Below are positions 8,692 through 17,708 of a DNA stretch of 64,000 bases, piece by piece. The position numbers and the translations under genes were made by a program. The stretch lies in the NCBI GenBank assembly GCA_963761325.1, contig CAVXGZ010000002.1, forward strand, positions 1 through 64,000, given 5' to 3'. Source of the stretch: Streptantibioticus_C sp963761325. Its GTDB lineage: Bacteria; Actinomycetota; Actinomycetes; Streptomycetales; Streptomycetaceae. The notes under the pieces are model-generated. The model was not told the DNA's origin. It ran no database searches and saw nothing but the letters and a program-made list of their open reading frames with translations. How positions within the stretch are numbered: the first letter of the stretch is position 1; each line of letters begins with the position of its first letter.

Positions 8692-8740
8692 TTGACATCG
8701 TCAGGATTATTGACTAATTTCATCAATGATCCTGACGATG
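8692..8740 (+). promoter_or_regulatory. Promoter embedded in a 12-bp inverted repeat
   Basis: TTGACA (8692-8697), a 17-nt spacer and TAATTT (8715-8720) form a near-consensus housekeeping promoter reading into the reductase gene. It is framed by CATCGTCAGGAT (8696-8707) and ATCCTGACGATG (8729-8740), a perfect 12-bp inverted repeat with 21 bp between. The left arm overlaps the -35 box and the right arm lies at the transcription start. Occupancy by a dimeric repressor would block transcription; the adjacent MarR protein is the obvious candidate. The 5' leader is then about 190 nt. Confidence 0.75.
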
Positions 8741-8916
8741 TTCGGCGATGGACGGGTGGTCGCCCCGATGCACGGCGCCCAGCCGAGTCGGACCCGTCGC
8801 CGCCCAGCCCGCATCGGCCCGTAAGCGATTCCCGCCGGCCATTCACCGCGGGGCGCCGACGCTCTTCGCTTACGCCGTAATCCACTCACGCCGCACTCCT
8901 GTCGAAGGGGAACTCC

Positions 8917-9786
8917 ATGTCCACTGTCATCACCGGAGCGTCAGGCCACCTCGGCCGGCTCGTCGTCGAACAGCTCCTCGCCGCCGGAACGCCGCCGGCG
9001 CAGATCGTGGCCACCGGCCGGGACATCGACAAGCTCGCCGACCTGGCGCGGAACGGGGTCGTGGTGCGGCGCGCGGACTTCGCCGACCCGAGCACGCTCG
9101 ACGAGGCGTTCGCGGGCGCCGAGGCGATGGTGCTGGTCTCGACGACGACGGTCGGGGAGCGGTTCGACAACGCCCGCAACGCCATCGACGCGGCACGGCG
9201 AGCGGGTGTCTCCCGGATCGTGTACACCAGCCTCGTCAACGCCCCGACCGCGCGGATGACGCTCGCTGACGCACATCGCCGCACCGAGGACTACCTGCGT
9301 GACAGCGGTTCGGAGTTCGTCATCCTGCGCAACGGATGGTACTTGGAGAACTACACCGACCAGCTCCCGATGATCACCAAATACCACGCATTGCTGGGCA
9401 GCGCGCGGGACGGTCTCGTCAGCGCGGCCGGCCGACGCGACTACGCGGCCGCCACCGTCGCGGTGCTGACCCAGGACGGGCACCTCGGAGCGACCTACGA
9501 GCTCGGCGGAACGCCGTTCACCCTGACCGAACTCGCCGCCACGATCAGCGACGTCCTCGGCACCCACATCGCCTACCAGGACATGTCGGTCGCCGACTAC
9601 ACCGCCACCCTGACCGCCGCCGGGCTGCCCCCCGAGATGGCCGCCGCCGTCGCCGACGCGGACGCCGGCCTGGCCCGCGGAGAGCTGTTCACCGACAGCG
9701 ACGACCTCGTCAAGCTCATCGGCCGACCCGCGACCACGGCCCACGAAGCCATCCAGAACGCCGCCGCCATCGAGGAGTCACGATGA
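8917..9786 (+). CDS. NmrA/QorB-like NAD(P)-dependent reductase
   Basis: 289 aa, ATG 8917 behind GAAGGGGAA. An atypical short-chain dehydrogenase: the N-terminal TGASGHLGRLVVEQLLA (6-22) is the dinucleotide-binding loop, DKLADLA and RRADFADPSTL follow, and VYTSLVNA and RNGWYLENYTDQL are the NmrA-type substrate region. The family includes NAD(P)H:quinone oxidoreductase 2 and redox sensors such as NmrA; there is no catalytic Tyr-xxx-Lys. It is preceded by the operator-embedded promoter and followed by a hemerythrin-like gene that overlaps by 4 nt. A role in electrophile or quinone stress fits the MarR context; this is inference. Confidence 0.83.
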   Translation: MSTVITGASGHLGRLVVEQLLAAGTPPAQIVATGRDIDKLADLARNGVVVRRADFADPSTLDEAFAGAEAMVLVSTTTVGERFDNARNAIDAARRAGVSRIVYTSLVNAPTARMTLADAHRRTEDYLRDSGSEFVILRNGWYLENYTDQLPMITKYHALLGSARDGLVSAAGRRDYAAATVAVLTQDGHLGATYELGGTPFTLTELAATISDVLGTHIAYQDMSVADYTATLTAAGLPPEMAAAVADADAGLARGELFTDSDDLVKLIGRPATTAHEAIQNAAAIEESR

Positions 9787-10433
9787 GCGCCTACGGACCC
9801 CGCGTCGATACCCACGAGATGGTCCTGATCCACCGCGTCATCCGGCGCGAGTTCGGCCGGCTCCCCCGACTGCTGCGCTCCGCCGCCGATGACCGTGCCC
9901 GATCCAAGGTCATCGGCGCGCACGCCCGGGAGATGTTGGACTTCCTCCACACGCACCACACCGGCGAGGACGAACTGCTCTTCCCCCTGCTGCGCGAGCG
10001 GGCCGTGCTCGACCCGGAGCTGATGGACCGGATGGATGCGCAGCACGCGCGGGTCGACGACGCCGTCACGGCCGTCGGCGCGGAGCTGCCGGCGTGGACG
10101 GCGAGCGCGGACGCCGCCGCCGGCGAGCGGATGGCGGCCCTCGTCGACGCCACGATGCCGACGCTGATCGACCACCTGGCCGAGGAGGAGCAGAAAATAC
10201 TCCCGATCGTCGCCGTCACACTGACGCAGAGGGAATGGGACGCGCTCGGCAAACACGGCATGAGCGCGATTCCGCTCACGCGGCGGCTGGTCATCCTCGG
10301 CCACATCACCGAGGAAGCCGATGACGCGGAACGGCAGAGGTTCCTGCAGGTCGTACCGGCCCCAGCCCGCTTGGCCTACAAGCTGATCGGCCACCGGCAG
10401 TTCACCCGCGAGACCACCGCGATCCGCAACTGA
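9783..10433 (+). CDS. Hemerythrin HHE domain protein
   Basis: 216 aa, beginning at an ATGA overlap with the reductase. It has an HHE-type four-helix bundle with candidate di-iron ligands: an N-terminal HEMVLIHRVIRREF, DFLHTHHTGEDELLFPLL (about 56-73), DAQHARVDDAV, and LIDHLAEEEQKILPIV near 127-142. Such proteins bind O2, NO or ROS through non-heme iron and often act in nitrosative or oxidative stress. Translational coupling to the reductase and the shared MarR-type promoter suggest one stress-response operon. Confidence 0.83.
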   Translation: MSAYGPRVDTHEMVLIHRVIRREFGRLPRLLRSAADDRARSKVIGAHAREMLDFLHTHHTGEDELLFPLLRERAVLDPELMDRMDAQHARVDDAVTAVGAELPAWTASADAAAGERMAALVDATMPTLIDHLAEEEQKILPIVAVTLTQREWDALGKHGMSAIPLTRRLVILGHITEEADDAERQRFLQVVPAPARLAYKLIGHRQFTRETTAIRN

Positions 10434-10740
10434 CCCAACCCGCGACCCGCCACGCGGGCAATTCCGTTCTCCGTGGCGCAGGGCTGCGGATCCGAGTCAC
10501 CCGGATGGCGCAGGAGGCCGGTCGGCCGGCGGCCGGGACGGACCGGTGGGAGACCCGGCAGACCGCGACACCGCGCGGGATCGTGTCACGAACTCTATGC
10601 CTGACCAGCGGAAACCCCGCTGCCACGTTCGGAAGGACAACAGCTACTAAAGTGTATGGAATGGACGTAGATCGCTGAAGGTCCCGATCACATGCGGCCC
10701 AGCGGGTGCCCCAGGCGGTGAGCGGAGGTGACAGCCGGCC
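10434..10740. other. Intergenic region before the SpoIIE phosphatase
   Basis: No gene seen. CCCGCG/CGCGGG (10439-10458) is a short GC hairpin without a U tract right after the hemerythrin gene and may terminate weakly. An A/T-richer patch (10640-10665) probably holds the promoter of the next gene, but no confident -35/-10 pair can be assigned. Confidence 0.4.
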
Positions 10741-13700
10741 GTGGTGAATGCCAGAGGCGGCGACGCGGACGACGGCGGGCCGTCCATGCCCCGCGCCTCC
10801 CAGCCGCAGGGGCTGCGGACCGTGCAGACCGTGCGGCCGTCGGAGCGACACGGCGTGCGGATGCGGCTGCTCGAAGCCGTGGACGAGGAGCGGCACGATG
10901 TCGAGGGGCTGCTGACCGCACTCCAGCAGGCGGTGGCCGAGGTGCACGGCCTGGGCGGCATGGTGCATCTCCCGGGCGGCGGCATGAGCGGCATCCTCTA
11001 CCTGGTCGCCGGCAGTGGTCTGCCGGAGTCGATGACCCGACCCTGGCTGATCATCCCGGCGCGCGGCACGGCGCCGCCGAGCAGGGCCGCCCGCGACGAC
11101 ACCGTCGCCTGGCGGCCCGACCTGGCCCCGCCCGACCCGGTGCCGGGGCGGGACCCCGCCGCGCTGTGGCCCTCCGGGCTCCCCGCCGGCATCGGTCACC
11201 TGGCCGTGCCCGTTCCGGGCGGCGGCCGGCGGCGCGGCGCGCTCTCCGTCCTCTTCGTCCCGGGTGCCGAGCCCGGCGCGGCGGAGCGCGCGTTTCTGAA
11301 CGAGGTGGCGGGCTGGATGTCCGGGAGGCTCAGGTCGTCCGGGATCCTCAATCCGTCGCCCACCCTGCTGCGCGCCCAGCAGAACGAGCCAGGACTGCGG
11401 GAGGCGCCCCAGTGGGACGTGAAAGGGGCGCCCTCCATCACGTACACCTGGGACCTGCGCACCGGCGAGCTGACCTCCGACCGGCCCGTCGAGGAGGTGC
11501 TGGCCGGCATCGATCCTGAGGTGATGAGCGGCGGCATCGAGGCGTGGGCGGCGCTGATCCACCCGGACGACCTGCCGGGGGCGGTGGCCGGCTTCGACAC
11601 GGGCATCCAGCAGCGCGGCGGCTTCCAGAACGAGTACCGGATCCGGCGCCAGGACGGCACGTACCTGTGGATCGAGGCCAGTGCCCGGACGATCACGGAC
11701 GACGAGGGGACACCGGTGAAGGTGATCGGCACCCTCCAGGACAGCAGCGAGACGCACGCCGCCGCCGAGTCGGTGGGGCGGGCGCTGCAACACATGAGCG
11801 ACGGCTTCGTCTCGCTGGACACGGACTGGCGCATCGGGTTTCTCAACCAGGCCGCCGAGCGGCTCTTCGGCGCCGCGGGAGATGTGGCCGGAGCCCTGCT
11901 CTGGAACGTTCCCGCGGTACGCGCCGTGCCCGGGCTGGAGCAGCAGTGCCGGGCCACGGCGGCCGAGGGCCGGCCGGCCGGATTCGACGTGCCGTGGCCG
12001 GACGGGACGTCCTGGTACCACCTGCGGCTGGTGCCGGTGCCGGAGGGCCTCACGCTCTACATCACCGACACCACCGAGCGGCATCTGCGGGAGGCCGAAC
12101 GGGCCGACGCGGAGCGGGCGGCCGCGGAGCGGGCGGCCCTGGTGCAACGGATCACGCGGGGACTCGCCGAGGCCGTCACGGCCCAGGACGTGATGGCCGC
12201 GGTGGCCGACGGCGTGATGACGGCCCTCGGGGCCACCGGACTCATCATGCTCGACGTGGTCGGCGACCTGCTGACGGTAGTCGGCTCCCGGGGGTATTCG
12301 GAGCGCTTCATCCGACTGCTGGACGGGCGGTGGACGGTGGATGACACCACGAACCCGGTGGGGGAGGCCCTGCGCACCCGCAACCCCCTCTACATCTCCT
12401 CCCCGGAGGAGTTCCTGAAGCGCTACCCGGGGGTCGAGACGCTGATCCGGGAGAGCGGCAAGCAGGCGTGGGCCTTTCTGCCGCTGGCGGTGTCGGGGCG
12501 GGGGATCGGCGCGGCGGTGATCTGCTTCGGCCGACCGCGGGTCCTGGACGATGACGAACGCACGCTGCTGACCGCGCTCAGCGGACTGATCGCGCAGGCC
12601 CTGGAGCGGGCCGGGCTCTACGACGAGGCGACGACCCGGGCCCGCACCCTCCAACGCAGCCTGCTGCCGCAGGCACTGCCCGAGCTGCCCGAGGTGACGG
12701 CGGCGGTGCGCTACCAGCCGGCCAAGCAGGGAGCCGACGTCGGCGGCGACTGGTACGACGTGATCCCCCTGTCCGGGGCCCGGGTGGCGCTGGTGATCGG
12801 CGACGTCATGGGCCACGGCATGGCCGAGGCCGCCACCATGGGCGGGCTCCGCACGGCCGTCCGCACACTCTCGGAGCTGGAGCTGCCGCCCGACGAAATC
12901 CTCGGCCGCCTCAACGACATCGTCGGCGAGCCGGGCACCGACGCCTTCGCCACCTGCTTCTACGGCATCTACGACCCGGTGACCCGGCGTCTGTCGTACG
13001 CCAGCGCCGGTCAGCCGCCCCCGGCAGTGGCCCGTCCCGACGGCACCGTCACCTTCCTGTCGATGACCCCGGACCCACCGCTGGGGGTGGCCGCGCCACC
13101 CTTCGAAACCTTCGAGACCCTGCTGCCCACCGACAGCCTGCTCGCCCTCTACAGCGACGGCCTGGTCGAGAGCAAGGACAGGGATGTCACCGCCGGCATG
13201 AGCCGCCTCGGCGAGCTTCTCGCTCAGTCCGTGCACGCCATGCCGACCCTGCCGGCGGACGTGTCCGAGCTGGACTCCCTCTGCGCCACCATCACCTCCG
13301 CCCTCCTCCCGGCGCACGGCGCGCTGATGGACGACGCCGCCCTGCTGCTGGCTCGCACCCACACGCTGGACGCGCGGGACGTCGCCGAGTGGCCGTTGTC
13401 GGAGGGCCCGGTGGCGGCGGGCGAGGCCCGCGAGCTGGTCCGCGGCCAGCTCACCGACTGGGGCCTGGCCGACGAGGACCTGATCACGGTCACCGAACTC
13501 CTGGTCAGCGAGTTGGTCGGGAACGTCATCCGGCACGCCTGCGGCCCCATCCGGCTGCGCATGCTCCGCAGCCGCGCGCTGATCTGCGAGGTCTCCGACG
13601 CCAGCCTGACCACGCCGCACATCCGTCACGCCTCCGCCACCGACGAGGGCGGCCGCGGCCTGCAGCTCATCTCCGCGCTCTGCCAGCGCTGGGGCACCCG

Positions 13701-13761
13701 CCACACCCGCACCGGCAAGTCCATCTGGACCGAACAGCCCCTCCCCACCGCGTCAACCTGA
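10741..13761 (+). CDS. PAS-GAF-SpoIIE phosphatase with C-terminal kinase-like ATPase domain
   Basis: 1,006 aa. GTG 10741 (or the adjacent GTG 10744) follows GGAGGTGA. In order: a GAF-like region (about 35-200), PAS 1 (about 233-340, YRIRRQDGTYLWIEASAR), PAS 2 (about 349-450), GAF 2 (about 470-625), and a PP2C-type SpoIIE domain (about 638-870, GGDWYDVIPL, GDVMGHGMAEAATMG). A HATPase_c anti-sigma-kinase-like domain closes it (about 887-1005, ELLVSELVGNVIRH, DEGGRGLQLI). The phosphatase would act on an anti-sigma antagonist and the ATPase domain on a sigma factor or antagonist, in a partner-switch module driven by sensed light, redox or ligand. No cognate antagonist gene is adjacent. Confidence 0.92.
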   Translation: MVNARGGDADDGGPSMPRASQPQGLRTVQTVRPSERHGVRMRLLEAVDEERHDVEGLLTALQQAVAEVHGLGGMVHLPGGGMSGILYLVAGSGLPESMTRPWLIIPARGTAPPSRAARDDTVAWRPDLAPPDPVPGRDPAALWPSGLPAGIGHLAVPVPGGGRRRGALSVLFVPGAEPGAAERAFLNEVAGWMSGRLRSSGILNPSPTLLRAQQNEPGLREAPQWDVKGAPSITYTWDLRTGELTSDRPVEEVLAGIDPEVMSGGIEAWAALIHPDDLPGAVAGFDTGIQQRGGFQNEYRIRRQDGTYLWIEASARTITDDEGTPVKVIGTLQDSSETHAAAESVGRALQHMSDGFVSLDTDWRIGFLNQAAERLFGAAGDVAGALLWNVPAVRAVPGLEQQCRATAAEGRPAGFDVPWPDGTSWYHLRLVPVPEGLTLYITDTTERHLREAERADAERAAAERAALVQRITRGLAEAVTAQDVMAAVADGVMTALGATGLIMLDVVGDLLTVVGSRGYSERFIRLLDGRWTVDDTTNPVGEALRTRNPLYISSPEEFLKRYPGVETLIRESGKQAWAFLPLAVSGRGIGAAVICFGRPRVLDDDERTLLTALSGLIAQALERAGLYDEATTRARTLQRSLLPQALPELPEVTAAVRYQPAKQGADVGGDWYDVIPLSGARVALVIGDVMGHGMAEAATMGGLRTAVRTLSELELPPDEILGRLNDIVGEPGTDAFATCFYGIYDPVTRRLSYASAGQPPPAVARPDGTVTFLSMTPDPPLGVAAPPFETFETLLPTDSLLALYSDGLVESKDRDVTAGMSRLGELLAQSVHAMPTLPADVSELDSLCATITSALLPAHGALMDDAALLLARTHTLDARDVAEWPLSEGPVAAGEARELVRGQLTDWGLADEDLITVTELLVSELVGNVIRHACGPIRLRMLRSRALICEVSDASLTTPHIRHASATDEGGRGLQLISALCQRWGTRHTRTGKSIWTEQPLPTAST

Positions 13762-13929
13762 CGTTCCGGGAACGGGTCGGCGCCGCCGCCCACGACAGCA
13801 CCCTCAGCGAATGACCACCAGGATCGCGCCAACGCGAGATCGAGATTGAGAAACGGAACGCGGGGCAGCAGAACGTACGTGACCATCAACGCTCCTGATG
13901 GCGCCTCACCTCATGAGAAGGAGGCCGTC

Positions 13930-14124
13930 GTGCCGTTCCGTTTCCACAAGTCCTTCAACCTCGGCAAGGCCCTGAAGCTGAACCTGAACAAGCGGTCGGT
14001 CAGCGTAACGATGGGCTCCGGCCGCAGCCACACCACCGTCAACAGCAACGGCCAGCGCACCGAATCCGTGCGCATCGCTGACGGCCTCTCCTGGCGCAAG
14101 ACCACGAACAAGCGCAAGAAGTAG
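13930..14124 (+). CDS. DUF4236-like small basic protein
   Basis: 64 aa from GTG 13930, chosen because GAAGGAGG sits 5 nt upstream. The sequence VPFRFHKSFNLGKALKLNLN, then KRSVSVTMGSGRSHTTVNS, closely matches the DUF4236 N-terminal module (PFRFRKSFKLGPGVRLNxSKxGxSxSxG). It is a short beta-rich basic protein of unknown function often found alone in actinobacteria. The C-terminus is very basic (KTTNKRKK). It ends just before the truncated MFS gene. Confidence 0.75.
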   Translation: MPFRFHKSFNLGKALKLNLNKRSVSVTMGSGRSHTTVNSNGQRTESVRIADGLSWRKTTNKRKK

Positions 14125-15264
14125 CCTGCCGAGGCATCGCCCTTCTCCCTGGCCACCGGATTCGTGATGGCCGCGTCGGGCACCACAGCGGTCAACGTCG
14201 CCGCACCCTCCATCCAGGAGCGGCTGCACGCCTCTCTCACCCAGCTCGTCTGGATCATCGACGGCTATGTCCTGGCCTTCGCTTCGCTCCTGCTGCTCGC
14301 CGGCGGGCTGGCCGAGCGGTTCGGTGCCAAACGGGTCTATTTGTCGGGCATGACGATCTTCTGGTTCGCCTCCCTCGCGTCGGCTCTCGCACCGAGCGGT
14401 GGGACGCTGGTCGCCGCCCGAGTGGTGCAGGGCGCCGGGGCGGCGCTGTTCATGCCCAGCTCTCTGTCCCTGCTCGTGCTGTCCTTCCCGCACAAGCGGG
14501 AGCGGACGCGGATGATCGGGTTGTGGTCGGCCGTCATCGCAACGGCCACGGGCCTCGGGCCGAGCCTGGGCGGCATCATGGTGGACGCGTTCGGCTGGCG
14601 GAGCATCTTCCTGCTCAACCTGCCGATCGGCGCCCTCGGCATGCTGCTGACCACCCGCCACGTCACGCCGGTGACCGGGCGCGCGATGAGACTGGCCGTC
14701 TGCGGACACGGTGCCTTCGTCCTCGTGCTCGCGGCGCTGAGCTTCGCGCTGATCGAAGGCCCGCGACTGAGCTGGACGGCGGCGCCGGTGCTCGGGGCGT
14801 GCCTGGTCGTGGTGGCCGGCGCGGCACTGCTCGCGGTGCGCGAGCGCGGCATCGCGCATCCGGTGATGCCATGGGCGCTCTTCCGCGACCGCGGATTCTC
14901 CGGCGCCAACCTGGTGGGATTCCTCTTCAACTTCGGCTTCTACGGCACCCTCTTCCTGCTCGGGCTGTTCTTCCAGCACGCCCGCGGGGCGACACCGCTT
15001 CAAGCCGGTCTGGAGACGCTGCCCCTCACCGCCTTCACCCCGCTGGCCAACCTCGTCTACTCAAGGATCTCCAGCCGGTTCGGCAACGGCCGGCTCCTCG
15101 TGATCTTCCTGCTGCCGGCTGCCGCGGGGACGCTCACCATGACCATGGTGTCGCCGGCGACCCCGTACTGGACGGTGGCGCTCGCGATCGGTGCCGGGAA
15201 CATCGGCGCCGGCGTCGTCTCGCCGGGGATGACCGCTGCTCTGATGGACGCGGCCGGTCCACCG
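14125..15264 (+). pseudogene. MFS drug transporter (DHA2-type), truncated at both ends
   Basis: The frame reads from a TAG at 14122-14124 straight into transporter sequence, SLATGFVMAASGTTAVNVAA, the middle of TM1 of DHA2-type efflux proteins. The family's N-terminus is missing and the only starts (GTG 14164, ATG 14167) lie inside TM1 without a ribosome binding site. Motif LAERFGAKRVYL (loop 2-3) and about ten membrane segments follow up to GAGVVSPGMTAALMDAAG (about 15255). After that the frame turns into non-membrane sequence and the last three or so helices are absent. About 380 codons remain of some 470. Best read as a decayed gene. Confidence 0.72.
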
Positions 15265-15450
15265 CACGGACGATTCGGCACCGCGACTCGCGGGGGAACA
15301 CGCCCCCGCCACACCGCGGCGCGCACCGACAGGCGGGCGGACATCCGACTGAACAAGATCGTCTTCGCCCTCGGGCCGTTGCGCGGGCCGGTGATGGCGC
15401 GCTGTTCGCGCCCCGCCAGGGCTCGTTGCGGCCGCGCGTGGAAAACGCGG

Positions 15451-15478
15451 GGACCCTGGAACCGGGGTTCCAGGGTCC
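15451..15478. terminator. 11-bp perfect hairpin between convergent units
   Basis: GGACCCTGGAA (15451-15461) and TTCCAGGGTCC (15468-15478) form a perfect stem with a 6-nt loop. It sits between the rightward MFS remnant and the leftward leader-peptide gene, so a bidirectional terminator is likely although there is no U tract. The rest of 15265-15563 holds no recognisable gene. Confidence 0.5.
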
Positions 15479-15563
15479 TGACCAACCGGTCCGCGACCTG
15501 TTCAGGTACGGGGAGGGGTTGGTCGACGCCCGTTGGGCGACGCCTTGTGACGGAAGGCTGGTG

Positions 15564-15785
15564 TCACATGCCGGGGGAGGTCTGCGCGGAGACGAGCCCG
15601 GTCAGCGGCGAGATCGGCAGGGCGCGAACCTGGGACTCGACGGTCCCGACGACGTCGCCGAAGTTCACGGAGGCACCGTAGCCGGCGGCGTTGACGGCGG
15701 CGCCGGCTACGCCGCCGGAGATGGTGTCCAGTTCGCTGTCGGCAATCTCGCAGGTCTCGATCTGCGAGGCGGCGTCGTTACGCAT
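15564..15785 (-). CDS. Double-glycine leader peptide, RiPP/bacteriocin-like
   Basis: 73 aa, ATG at 15785 after AGGAAGAGGAAG. Residues 1-25 look like a class II (double-glycine) leader: acidic, amphipathic, ending DSELDTISGG, the site cut by C39-peptidase ABC exporters. The predicted core (26-73) is Gly/Ala/Val-rich, has Ser and Thr but no Cys, and ends QTSPGM; the only Cys is in the leader (ETCEIADS). Streptomyces genomes contain similar GG-leader peptides of unproven function. No LanM, no C39 exporter and no other RiPP enzyme lies next to it, so it is either matured in trans or is not a modified peptide. Confidence 0.6.
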   Translation of the reverse strand: MRNDAASQIETCEIADSELDTISGGVAGAAVNAAGYGASVNFGDVVGTVESQVRALPISPLTGLVSAQTSPGM

Positions 15786-16001
15786 AACTTCCTCTTCCTT
15801 GGAATCACTAAGTAGTCACTGAAACATCGCCGACCGACCGCGGCGAGCGGATGGATCCACAGGCCGGGGGAGCAGGCGACGCTCCCTCTACGCATCGCGG
15901 CGGGCGCCAGGTTGCAACGGTCGGCGAATCTCATGAGTGACGCGCGTCACACCCGCCTGCCGTTCGGCGCCCGACGGACCCCGTGGGTACCCGACGGCAC
16001 G

Positions 16002-16784
16002 TCAGCGCACGTAGACCTCGTCCAGCCGAGTCACCTGGCCCGAGGCGTCGCGGCGGACTCCGAAGAACTGGTCGGGGTGGCGGGCCAGTCCCAGGGCCGC
16101 TTCCTCAAGGGTGCTCGGCGTCGGGGCGGAGCCTGCGCTGAGCGGCGCTGTCGTGGTCACCACGGCGTCCGGCGCCGCTGCCAACCGCTGCAGGGAGCCG
16201 CTGGGTACCAGGCGCCCTCGCACGCAGGAGATACGCACCGCCGAGAGTTCCGGGTCCGTCGCCGCGCCCGTCCCCGTTGCCAAGGCGTCGGGAATGCTCA
16301 GCTTGTGCAGTGCGACGAGGAACTCCCCCCGGCGGACGGTGACGCACGCGGCCAACCGGGCCGGGGCCGGCAGCGGCGGTCGCGGAGCGTGTGACGCTGT
16401 GCGCGCCGTCGGCGGACGGGCGGGGACCGCGCTGCCGGCCGGACCGGGCGCCGTGCGGGTGCGGCCGGAGCCCGCGGCGGAGGAACCGTGCGGCCGGCCG
16501 GGCGCGAGAGGCATGGAGGCGGGCGGCGGGGTGCCGTTCGTGGGCGAGCGATGCCCGGCGGAGAAACCGCCGGCGAGGGCGTACGCGGTGGTGCCCACCA
16601 GCAGCCCGGCGAGCGCCACCGCGGGCACCACCACCAGCCGGCCGCGCCGGCGCCCGGCGAGGGCGCGCACCTCGGCCCCGCTCAGCGGAGGCGTGCCGAC
16701 GGCGGTGTCGGCGAGTCGGCGCAGCGCGTGGCGCAACTGCTCCTCCCCGGGCGCGGAGGCGTCGTGCTGGTGCATGTCGGCCAT
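16002..16784 (-). CDS. Membrane-anchored partner (putative anti-sigma) of the ECF sigma factor
   Basis: 260 aa. The ATG (16784-16782) overlaps the sigma stop by one base (TGATG), so the two are coupled. A cytoplasmic N-terminus (EEQLRHALRRLADTAVGTPP) precedes a basic stop-transfer (RRRGRLVV) and one membrane helix (about 50-72). The rest is an extracytoplasmic Pro/Ala/Ser-rich linker and a C-terminal domain with LDEVYVR at the end. No zinc anti-sigma motif (HxxxCxxC) is present. Position and topology argue for control of the sigma factor, though the family is not one I can name. Confidence 0.65.
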   Translation of the reverse strand: MADMHQHDASAPGEEQLRHALRRLADTAVGTPPLSGAEVRALAGRRRGRLVVVPAVALAGLLVGTTAYALAGGFSAGHRSPTNGTPPPASMPLAPGRPHGSSAAGSGRTRTAPGPAGSAVPARPPTARTASHAPRPPLPAPARLAACVTVRRGEFLVALHKLSIPDALATGTGAATDPELSAVRISCVRGRLVPSGSLQRLAAAPDAVVTTTAPLSAGSAPTPSTLEEAALGLARHPDQFFGVRRDASGQVTRLDEVYVR

Positions 16785-17314
16785 CACGCGTTCAGATCCA
16801 TCAGGTCCCCGGTCAGGTGCCGGGCGAGCGATGTCCGGGCCCGGGCGAGGCGGGCCTTGACGGTGCCCACCGGTGCGCCGGTCTGCGCGGCGACCTCCGC
16901 GACGGGGAGGTCGCACAGGTAGTGAAGGACAACCACTCGACGCTGCTCCTCGGGTATCTTGCGCAGCGCTTCCACCAGCGCCGCGTGCTCCAGTCCTGGT
17001 CCGGCCTGGTCGGTGGGGACTCCGTGGCGGAACAGTGCGAGCAGATAGCCGCGAGCCCGCCGCCACCGGCTGACGGCGAGCCGCCAGGCGACCGTCCTGA
17101 CCCAGGCCTCCGGCGCCCCGGAGAGGCTGAGTTCCTCGCGCTGCCGCCAGGCGCGGACGTATGCCTCCTGGACGACGTCCTGCGCCTCGGCCAGGTTTCC
17201 GGTCATGGCGTACAACTGGCCGACCAGCCGCGACCAGCTTCCGGCGTAGAACTCGTCGAACTCCTCAGGCGACAAGCGCTTCCGCTCCCTGCTCCGGCCG
17301 GTTCGACGAGACAC
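16784..17314 (-). CDS. SigE-type ECF RNA polymerase sigma factor
   Basis: 176 aa from GTG 17314; longer starts (17425, 17410) are open, but family members begin close to FDEFYAGSWSRLVGQLYA. Region 2 is EAQDVVQEAYVRAWRQ and EAWVRTVAWRLAVSRWRRA. Region 4 is LRKIPEEQRRVVVLHYLCDL followed by the helix-turn-helix VAAQTGAPVGTVKARLARAR. This is the actinobacterial SigE/ECF41-neighbour class of about 170 aa. It forms a two-gene unit with the membrane protein that starts on its stop codon. Confidence 0.88.
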   Translation of the reverse strand: MSRRTGRSRERKRLSPEEFDEFYAGSWSRLVGQLYAMTGNLAEAQDVVQEAYVRAWRQREELSLSGAPEAWVRTVAWRLAVSRWRRARGYLLALFRHGVPTDQAGPGLEHAALVEALRKIPEEQRRVVVLHYLCDLPVAEVAAQTGAPVGTVKARLARARTSLARHLTGDLMDLNA

Positions 17315-17708
17315 CCCTCGGGGAACGGAGGCGTTGGGCGCCCGGTCCGCCGCGGACTGCGTACTGTATCCGTCCGACCGAGCGCCGCTCCTGCGGCCGG
17401 TCGACGGCATCGCGATCCCGGCCACGTCGCGGCGGCCGGGTGCCGTGGTGTGCGCGGAGCACGCTGGGAACGATCCTCACAGACGATTGGCTGACGGTTC
17501 ACGGTCTCTACGCGCCGGGAGCCCCGCCGGGTTGCACGCTCTCCCCGGTTCTTCGGTGACCTGCGTCACGCGGCACGACCGGTGGGCTTCGCCTGAGGAC
17601 GTGGTGGCCCGGTGGCGGTCCTGTGGACGATCGGCGCGCGTGCGGTCGGGTCCGCGGGGCCGGGGACCGCTCGGCGCCGTACGATCCCCGCCGACGAAGG
17701 GTGGGGGA

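Noticed and set aside
10439..10458. CCCGCG/CGCGGG hairpin as a terminator
   Set aside because: Only 6 bp and no U tract; too common in GC-rich DNA to call.
10402..13704. 1,100-codon open frame antisense to the SpoIIE phosphatase
   Set aside because: Antisense shadow of a high-GC gene; sequence is Arg/Gly/Gln/His-rich with no family motifs, while the plus strand has complete PAS, GAF, SpoIIE and HATPase motifs.
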